From NCBI GenBank assembly GCA_964246015.1, contig CAXTPG010000061.1, positions 1 through 26,185 on the forward strand: 26,185 nt of DNA, in the 5' to 3' direction. The translations under genes and the position numbers were made by a program. Position 1 is the first letter of the stretch. Each line of letters opens with the position of its first letter. A model generated the notes under the pieces. It was given only the letters and a program-made list of their open reading frames with translations, was not told the DNA's origin and searched no databases. Source of the stretch: JBBROS01 sp964246015. GTDB lineage: Bacteria; Pseudomonadota; Alphaproteobacteria; Acetobacterales; Acetobacteraceae. This document shows positions 6,024 to 12,225 of this stretch, piece by piece.

Positions 6024-9000
6024 CTAGGCCCGCATCTTTGCGGCGGGGCGGGAGGCGGGGGTGGGTACGCCGGCGGCGGCGGTGGCTTCGGCGATCTGTT
6101 GCGCGAAGCGGGCCGGGCTGAAATCGGTGCCGATGGCGGCGAGGGCGGCGGCGCGTTGGCGGGTCCAGATTTTCCGGTCCTGCAGCAGGCGGGCGAGATT
6201 TGCGGCGAAGGCGGCCGGGTCGGTGCAGGGCGCCGAGAGGATCTTCGTGGTGCCGATCCAGCCGAGCTGTTCGGCCAGCAGGTCGGTGCAGGCGATGGGG
6301 ATGCCGTGGGCCGCGGCTTCGAGCACCTTCGTCGCAACGCCGGCGGCGAAGCGGGTGGGGGCGACGAAGGCGCGGTGGGAGTCGTAGAGCGGTTGCAGGT
6401 CGGTGACCGGGCCCAGGAAATCGACGGCGGGGTTGTCCTTGAGCCAGGAGAGATCGACGCCGTTGAGGACGTGGCCGGCGACGGTCAGGCGCGCGGCGGC
6501 CTTTCCGACGAGATCCTGGAGCTTGGGGTGGACGACGTCGAGGAACCAGCGGAGCCCGTCGGCATTGGGCGCGCCGTCCGACGTCAGTGCGCCGACGTGC
6601 AGCATGCCTTGGCGTTCGCCCCAGGGGTTCGGCGTGGGAACGGGGGCGACGTTGAAGCCGATGACGCCCACCGAGGAGAGGGCGAGGCCGCGCAGCACCG
6701 CGGCCTCGGTCTCGTTGACGGCGACGACGTGGTCGCACATCCAAGCGCCGTCGAACTCCTGCGCGAGCGCCGCGTCGATGTTGAAGGGCAGGCCATCGAG
6801 CTTGGCACGCTCGGCCTCCCGCAAGCTGAACACGGCTTCGGTGTCGAGGATGAGGCGTGCGCCTTCGAGGCCGTGGCCGCAGCGGTTCACGATTCCCATG
6901 AGGTGGCGGAGGTTGTGGGCGCGGCTGACCCAGATGAGGTCGTAGAAGCCGCGGCGCTCGTCGAGGAAGGCCTCGAGCGTGCGCTGGTCGCGGTCCCAGA
7001 GGACTTCGGCGGTGTCGGGCAGGGCCGCGGTCATGTGATAGCGGGCGGTGCCGAACGAATGCATGGGGAAGAGGGTCGCCTGGAACCCGGCGCCGACCAG
7101 GGCGGTGAGCACGTCCGCGGCCCGGCCGAAGCCGGAGCCGAGGCGGGGCATGGGCACCGTATCCTCGATGAACAGGACCCGGCGGCCGGCGGAGGCGAGG
7201 GAGGCGGCCGCGGACATGCGGCGGCGGTCGACGGGGCGGTTGCGCAGCGCGACCGGGTGGCGGGCGCGCAGGGTCGCGCGGTTGGCCACCATCAGCGCGA
7301 CGGAGGCGCGGGTGCTGCGGGCGGAGGCGTATTCGAAGTGGGTGAGGGAGATCGCGGGGTCGTAGACGACGCGGAAGCCCTCGGCCTGCATGCGGAGGCA
7401 GAGGTCGACCTCCTCGTAATAGGCCGGGGCGAAGGCCTCGTCGAAGCCGCCGAGGGTGCGGACGAGGTCGGTGCGTGCGAGGAGGAAGCAGCCGGAGCAG
7501 AAATCGACGTCGCGGACGTAGTTCGCCTCGGGCGCGTCGGGCGTCGCGTCGCGCATCCAGCCGTTGGCGCTGCCGTCGCGCCACAGGACGCAGCCGGCTT
7601 CCTGGAGCAGGCCGTGGGTGCGGATGACCTTGCCGCCGACGGCGCCGACGGTCGGGTCGGTCGAGAGGCGGGCGAGGCCGAGGCGGATGGCGTCGGCGTG
7701 GAGGATGACGTCGTTGTTGAGGTAGAGGACGGCCGGCGCGGTGACGTGCTGCAAGGCGAGGTTGCAGGCGCGGAGGAAGCCGAGGTTCTCGGCGGAGCGG
7801 ATGATGCGGGCGCCGTGGACGAGGTCGCCGATCTCGCGGGTTCCGTCATGGCTGGCGTTGTCGACGAGGATCAGCTCGATCGCGCCCTGGTAGGTGTGCC
7901 GCAGGCTGGCGAGGGCCTGCATGGTCAGCGCGAACTGGTTTCGCAGCACGACGATGACCGAGACGTCCGGGGTTCCGTCGTGGCGGAAGTCGAGCGGGTG
8001 GCGGCCGAAGCCGAGCAGGGCGCGTTGCGCCTGGACGACGAACTGGTTGCGGGTTTCCGTCTCGTTCGGTGCGAAGCCGGGGGCGACGGGGGGACGGAGC
8101 GGGAGGCCGGCGTGGATGCCGACGGTGAGCAGGTGGGTGAAGGCGTGGCGGAACGCGCCGGTCGCGAGATCGGCGGCGACCGACGGCTGGGCAGCGTACC
8201 AGGCGAGGTCGATGTCGTTCGTGGGCGAGCGTGCGGCGATGGCGCCGAAGCTGAGGAAGTGCTGGTAGCCGGAGGCGAAGTACCCGATGCCGATGGCTTC
8301 TTCCACGTCGGCGTTGGCGGCGCGGTAGTCGGTTTCGGAGAAGTCGCACAGCGGGTCGCGGCCCTGCGCCGCGCCGGCGGTCAGGTAGTGGTGCAGCGCG
8401 CCTTGTCCCTGGCGACCCGGGACCGGCTGCACGGCGTCCGGGTATGTGGCGGCGTACCAGTCGATATCGAAATAGGGGGACCCGCTGGGTTCCGGCGACA
8501 GGCTGCGGACGGACATGTCGAGGGCGGCGAGGAAGTGGCCGAACGGGTCCCGCTTCGCGGCGGCGAGATCGTCCGGCGGGACGGTGGCGAGGTAACATTT
8601 CGGGTCGAAGAAGTGGTGGGCGATGCGGCCTTCCGGCGCGCCGAAGCGGAGGAAATGGCCGTAGAAGCCGCCCCAATCGTCGATGGCGTCGGGCGTCAGG
8701 TCCACATAGGCGCGGCTGTAATGCGTGATGCTGAACAGCCAGTGCGGGTCGCGGTCGCGCCAGCCGATCAGTCGGTAATGATCGAAGGCGGAACGGAAAT
8801 CGCCGCTTGCGATCGCTGCGGGCAGGGTGGGGTTGGTGGCGAGGTAGTATGCCGCGTCGAAGAACAGGTTCGGGGGGTGGCCCAGGGCTGCGCCCCGCTC
8901 CTCGAAATCCTGCATCGCTGCCGCCGGGCTTTTGCGGGCCGCGGCGGCCGCCATGGCGTCCGATTTGGCATACCGTCCGGCGTCGAACCACGACCAGGCG

Positions 9001-9044
9001 GGACCGTTCCCGTCGAGGTTTAGCGACCAGCCCTGATCGAGCAT
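6024..9044 (-). CDS. Multidomain glycosyltransferase: FD-x-x-YY repeats, GT2 and GT4-like domains
   Basis: A 1006-residue cytoplasmic protein in three parts. Residues about 60-330 hold some five degenerate repeats of the type FFDAAYYLATNP ... HY ... GR-x-P, a module found before glycosyltransferases in Acetobacteraceae and relatives. Residues about 360-600 form a GT2 domain with SVIVVLRNQ, LVDNASHDGT, NLGFLRACNLAL, the metal-site variant LYLNNDV, and YYEEVDLCLRMQAEG. Residues about 620-985 form a GT4-like domain starting RRVLFIEDTVPMPRLGSG, with VGALTSDGAPNADGL and TKVLEAAAHGIPIACTDL. Two sugar-transfer activities in one chain suggest stepwise building of a surface glycan. The ATG at 9044 follows a GGGGG stretch. 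It is convergent with the RTX-like gene and divergent from the GT61 gene. Donor and acceptor sugars are unknown. Confidence 0.88.
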   Translation of the reverse strand: MLDQGWSLNLDGNGPAWSWFDAGRYAKSDAMAAAAARKSPAAAMQDFEERGAALGHPPNLFFDAAYYLATNPTLPAAIASGDFRSAFDHYRLIGWRDRDPHWLFSITHYSRAYVDLTPDAIDDWGGFYGHFLRFGAPEGRIAHHFFDPKCYLATVPPDDLAAAKRDPFGHFLAALDMSVRSLSPEPSGSPYFDIDWYAATYPDAVQPVPGRQGQGALHHYLTAGAAQGRDPLCDFSETDYRAANADVEEAIGIGYFASGYQHFLSFGAIAARSPTNDIDLAWYAAQPSVAADLATGAFRHAFTHLLTVGIHAGLPLRPPVAPGFAPNETETRNQFVVQAQRALLGFGRHPLDFRHDGTPDVSVIVVLRNQFALTMQALASLRHTYQGAIELILVDNASHDGTREIGDLVHGARIIRSAENLGFLRACNLALQHVTAPAVLYLNNDVILHADAIRLGLARLSTDPTVGAVGGKVIRTHGLLQEAGCVLWRDGSANGWMRDATPDAPEANYVRDVDFCSGCFLLARTDLVRTLGGFDEAFAPAYYEEVDLCLRMQAEGFRVVYDPAISLTHFEYASARSTRASVALMVANRATLRARHPVALRNRPVDRRRMSAAASLASAGRRVLFIEDTVPMPRLGSGFGRAADVLTALVGAGFQATLFPMHSFGTARYHMTAALPDTAEVLWDRDQRTLEAFLDERRGFYDLIWVSRAHNLRHLMGIVNRCGHGLEGARLILDTEAVFSLREAERAKLDGLPFNIDAALAQEFDGAWMCDHVVAVNETEAAVLRGLALSSVGVIGFNVAPVPTPNPWGERQGMLHVGALTSDGAPNADGLRWFLDVVHPKLQDLVGKAAARLTVAGHVLNGVDLSWLKDNPAVDFLGPVTDLQPLYDSHRAFVAPTRFAAGVATKVLEAAAHGIPIACTDLLAEQLGWIGTTKILSAPCTDPAAFAANLARLLQDRKIWTRQRAAALAAIGTDFSPARFAQQIAEATAAAGVPTPASRPAAKMRA

Positions 9045-9214
9045 GTTCCGGACCCCCGGGTTAAGCCGTCAACCCGCCACGAGGGCGGACTGGCCGCAAA
9101 TTATCGTCAATCTGTTTACAACACCCTCCACGACGCAGCAATGGCGCAGTGCAGCATTTCGTGCGCGGCCGGGCGAAAAGCCATGCCGTCCGCGCATCCA
9201 TCTCACGTCGCGGA

Positions 9215-9241
9215 TGGTTATACCCGGACAGACTGTATAAA
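9215..9241 (+). promoter_or_regulatory. Possible sigma70-type promoter for the GT61 gene
   Basis: TATAAA at 9236-9241 is a rare AT-rich hexamer in this GC-rich window and lies 33 bases before the ATG at 9275. A weak upstream hexamer TGGTTA (9215-9220) is 15 bases away, shorter than ideal. The wider divergent gap 9045-9274 also has an AT-rich patch at 9099-9121 with no well-spaced hexamer pair. Confidence 0.3.
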
Positions 9242-9274
9242 CGACGCTCAGTGCAGATAGGACCGCGTTACGCG

Positions 9275-10378
9275 ATGGCGCAGACGATCGACGTCGACGA
9301 GCTTTCCACGGCGCAGCGAGGGCTCGGCGTGGTGGCGGCGCCTTCCCTCGTTGCTTCGGCCCAGCCGACCCCCCCGGCGGCACCGCTGCGTGTGGTCGGG
9401 GACGGTGCGGCCGGCGCCGCGCTGCAGGCGGTGAACAGCCAGGCGAAGGATGTCGGCGCGATCGTGTGCCGGTTCGTGCGGGACGTGACGGTGCAGGGGT
9501 CGGGCTATGTGTTCCATGGCGATGCCATGGTGACCGACGGGTCGCACCTTTCGGACGTGGCGCTGGAGTGGGTGGCCCGGCCGATGCCGGACAGCCCGCG
9601 CGCCGTGGAGCCGGCCAGCGAGCGCTTCGTGGACGAGCTGGCGATCGTGGCGATCGCGCCGGGTCACCTGATCTACGGGCATTGGCTGCTGGATTTCATC
9701 CCGCGGGTGCTGGTGGCGAAGGCGGCGCTGGGGCGGGAGTTCGAGGCGGCCCGCCTCGTGCTGCCACACGACACCCCGGGCTGGGCGATGGCGATGCTGG
9801 AGGCGTTCGCGGGCGTGGGCCGTGCGCAGTGCGCGTTCTACGAGCGCGGCGTCGAGCGGCTGGCGCTGCGGCATGCGTGCATCCCCGGCTACGTGCACGA
9901 CAATTATTTCTTCCATCCGTATGCCGACGGGGTGTTCGAGGCGCTCGGCCCGCGTCCGGCGGCGCTGGGCGCACGGCGCCTGTGCATCTCCCGCGTGGCG
10001 TTCGAGGGTGCGACGCATGGCGTGCAGAAGCTGTTCCGGACGCGCGTGGCGTTCGAGGCGGAGGCGGTGCGGCGCGGCTACGAGATCGTTCGGCCCGAGA
10101 CGATGGGCATCCGCGAGCAGGCGGCGCTGTTCGCGTCGGCCAGCCACGTGGTGGGGGAGTACGGGTCGGGGCTGCACAGTTCGGTGTTCACGCCGGCCGG
10201 GTTGCGCGTGGGTTTCATCCGGTGCCCGAACCCCATCCAGCTTCGCATCGCGGCGCTGCGGCGGCAGTACAGCGCGGTCGTGCTGCCGGCCGACGACAGC
10301 GTTTCGGCCACGGGCGTTGCCGAGTATGCGTTGACGCAGGCCGAGATGTCCGCCTTATTCGATGCGAACGAAGCATGA
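9275..10378 (+). CDS. GT61-family glycosyltransferase (DUF563)
   Basis: A 367-residue protein of the GT61/DUF563 family, which transfers sugars such as xylose or GlcNAc onto glycans. The core shows IYGHWLLDFIPRVLVA, equivalent to the family HWLLD-x-LPR motif. The C-terminal half has LCISRVAFEG, RPETMGIREQAALFASA and VVGEYGSGLHSSVFTPAG, matching the family pattern EQ...F..A..VVG.HG.GL.N..F.P.G. The motif's usual His is Tyr here (GEYGSGLH). I chose the ATG at 9275 (MAQTIDVDEL) over an upstream frame to 9149, whose extra residues are Arg-rich and look non-coding. The methyltransferase gene follows 19 bases later on the same strand, so the two likely form a transcription unit in the glycan region. 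Confidence 0.82.
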   Translation: MAQTIDVDELSTAQRGLGVVAAPSLVASAQPTPPAAPLRVVGDGAAGAALQAVNSQAKDVGAIVCRFVRDVTVQGSGYVFHGDAMVTDGSHLSDVALEWVARPMPDSPRAVEPASERFVDELAIVAIAPGHLIYGHWLLDFIPRVLVAKAALGREFEAARLVLPHDTPGWAMAMLEAFAGVGRAQCAFYERGVERLALRHACIPGYVHDNYFFHPYADGVFEALGPRPAALGARRLCISRVAFEGATHGVQKLFRTRVAFEAEAVRRGYEIVRPETMGIREQAALFASASHVVGEYGSGLHSSVFTPAGLRVGFIRCPNPIQLRIAALRRQYSAVVLPADDSVSATGVAEYALTQAEMSALFDANEA

Positions 10379-10397
10379 TCGCCCAGGGGACCCGACC

Positions 10398-11153
10398 ATG
10401 GATATGATGACGGAGAGCGCGCCGCGGTTCCAGATCGACCTGCAGGCGGAGGACTACCTCACCGTCCTCGCCCGCATGCACGCGATGCTCCAGCCCGAGA
10501 CGTATCTGGAGATCGGGTCCCGCAGCGGCGACTCGCTCAAGCTCGCGACGTGCGCGTCGTTGGCGATCGATCCGATGTTCGGGATCGCGGACAACGTGCT
10601 GGGGTCCAAGCCGTCGCTGCAACTGTATCAGATCACCAGCGACCGGTTCTTCGCGCGGCACAGCGCGGCGCAACTGCTGGGGGGCGCCGTGGAGATGGCG
10701 TTCCTGGACGGCATGCACCTGTCCGAGTTCCTGCTGCGCGATTTCATGAACGTGGAGCACGCCTGCAAGCCCAATTCCGTCATCGCGATGCATGACTGCA
10801 TGCCGAGCGACGCGCTGATGACGTGCCGCAACGAGGGCGACGACATGCGGCTGCGGTCGCTGTTCCCGGGGTGGTGGACCGGGGATGTGTGGAAGATGGT
10901 CTGGGCGTTGAAGACGTTCCGGCCGGACCTGACCATCATCGCGATCGACGCGCCGCCGACGGGGCTGGTGTGCGTCACGAACCTCGACCCCTCGTCGCGC
11001 GTGCTGGAAGACGGCTATGCGCGGATCATCGCCGCCATGGCGGCGCTGGGCGATTCCGAGGAGACGCTGCAGGCGTACCTCGCGTCGTTGCAGCCGATCA
11101 AGCCGAGCCGGCTTTCGACGTACGACAAGATGTCGGAGTTCTTCTACCTCTGA
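10398..11153 (+). CDS. Class I SAM-dependent methyltransferase
   Basis: A 251-residue protein resembling the Methyltransf_24 group. Motif I is YLEIGSRSGDSL at residues 36-47. MAFLDGMHLSEFLLRDF and SVIAMHDCMPSD provide the later strands, and the Asp/His residues in DGMH and MHDC are typical of this group. These enzymes often modify sugars in polysaccharide clusters. The ATG at 10398 is preceded by AGGGGA at eight bases; an upstream in-frame ATG at 10362 would overlap the GT61 gene. The neighbours suggest O- or N-methylation of a glycan made by the cluster, which is inference. Its end converges on the RgpF-like gene with 19 bases between the stops. Confidence 0.82.
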   Translation: MDMMTESAPRFQIDLQAEDYLTVLARMHAMLQPETYLEIGSRSGDSLKLATCASLAIDPMFGIADNVLGSKPSLQLYQITSDRFFARHSAAQLLGGAVEMAFLDGMHLSEFLLRDFMNVEHACKPNSVIAMHDCMPSDALMTCRNEGDDMRLRSLFPGWWTGDVWKMVWALKTFRPDLTIIAIDAPPTGLVCVTNLDPSSRVLEDGYARIIAAMAALGDSEETLQAYLASLQPIKPSRLSTYDKMSEFFYL

Positions 11154-11162
11154 CGGCCGGCT

Positions 11163-11176
11163 CTGACGCCCGTCAG
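11163..11176. terminator. Short hairpin at a convergent gene junction
   Basis: CTGACG (11163-11168) and CGTCAG (11171-11176) form a 6-bp stem with a two-base loop, between the methyltransferase stop and the opposing stop at 11173. There is no T-run, and such a small loop would force the inner pair to open. It is offered only as a possible bidirectional terminator. Confidence 0.25.
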
Positions 11177-12222
11177 GGGGCGCGGTTCTTGAGCGTGCGG
11201 CGCAGGTCGCGCTCGATGGGGTCCAGGCTGCGGTCGGCGATCTCGGCGGCCTGTTCGCGCCATTCGACGACGTCGGCCACGTTGGACGGGTTGTCGCGCA
11301 GCAGCTCGCGCTTCAGGAAGGGGAAGCGGGCGCGCAGCAATTGCCGCCACAGGTCGCTCGTCGGGTTCAGCGGGTAGCGCAGCGCGATCGCCTGGCGCAT
11401 GTGCAGGGCGTGGCGCTGGCGTGCGCGGACGATCGGGTCGGAGAAGCTGGGTCCGTCGACGGTGTGTTCGTCGAGGTCCAGGAGCGGCAGGTCGAGGTCG
11501 GCGATCAACGCCTCGTACGGCCAGATCGCCCGGCAGGTGAATCCGGACCGCAGCAGCATCTGGGTCAGGCCGATCTCGTACATGCGGATCAGCCAGACCT
11601 TCGACCATGTGGGGCGCACGCCGGCCCAGAAGTCCCGCCACGCCTGGCTTGCGACGACCTTGGGGCTGAACGCGATCATGTAGGACTGGATGTGGTAGCG
11701 GGACTGCCAGCTTTCGGTGCAGCCCCAAACGTCCGCGACGCCGAAGTCGATCGTGTCGAAGACCTGGTTCAACGAGCGGATCGGGCCATACAGGCTGTCA
11801 TTGGCCAGCAAGACCATCGTGGTATCGGGCCGCGGCAGGGCGGCGCGTTCCAGCCCCTCGCGCCAGGCGCCGAAGTCGTAGCCGACGTTGCGGCGGATCA
11901 CGATGGCGGCGCAGAGCGGCTTGATGGCGGCCAGGGCCTGCGGCTGCAAAGCGCCGGCGTTGGTCACGAACACGGTCGAGATGCCGGCCTCGTTCAGCGC
12001 CCGCAGATAGTTGAGGACGTGGTCCCGGACCTCGCCCGCGCCATCCCAGTGGACGAAGATGCAGACCTTGGGACCCAGCGGAAACTCGCCCTCGGGCCAG
12101 GTGCTCACGATCTGGTGCGGGCTGCGGTGGCGGACGACCTGATGGCCGGCCCAGGGCAGGATCGTGTACTTGGTCTTGCGGTAGGCGGCCCGTGCGACGC
12201 GGTAGAGGAGCGATTCGGCCAT
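11173..12222 (-). CDS. RgpF-like rhamnan/polysaccharide synthesis protein
   Basis: A 349-residue protein of the RgpF family (PF05045), which takes part in building rhamnose-containing and other surface polysaccharides and is probably a glycosyltransferase. Signatures visible are VCIFVHWDGAG near 53-63, NVGYDFGAWREGL at 112-124, LLANDSLYGP at 138-147 and WGCTESW with YHIQSYMIAFS a little later. No signal peptide or membrane span is seen. The ATG at 12222 lies three bases after the stop of the upstream methyltransferase-repeat gene, with a GGGGGC element in the end of that gene. The two are therefore one operon, and the context supports glycan assembly. Confidence 0.87.
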   Translation of the reverse strand: MAESLLYRVARAAYRKTKYTILPWAGHQVVRHRSPHQIVSTWPEGEFPLGPKVCIFVHWDGAGEVRDHVLNYLRALNEAGISTVFVTNAGALQPQALAAIKPLCAAIVIRRNVGYDFGAWREGLERAALPRPDTTMVLLANDSLYGPIRSLNQVFDTIDFGVADVWGCTESWQSRYHIQSYMIAFSPKVVASQAWRDFWAGVRPTWSKVWLIRMYEIGLTQMLLRSGFTCRAIWPYEALIADLDLPLLDLDEHTVDGPSFSDPIVRARQRHALHMRQAIALRYPLNPTSDLWRQLLRARFPFLKRELLRDNPSNVADVVEWREQAAEIADRSLDPIERDLRRTLKNRAP

Positions 12223-12225
12223 CGT

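Noticed and set aside
6099..9023. A 974-residue open frame antisense to the large glycosyltransferase gene
   Set aside because: It is rich in Gly, Ala, Glu, Val and Asp with no motifs, and arises because GC-rich coding DNA rarely has stops on the opposite strand. The opposite frame has clear GT2 and GT4 motifs.
9099..9121. AT-rich patch as promoter of the minus-strand glycosyltransferase gene
   Set aside because: Candidate hexamers TTGTAA and ATAATT are only 11 bases apart, too close for a sigma70 promoter, so no specific site is claimed.
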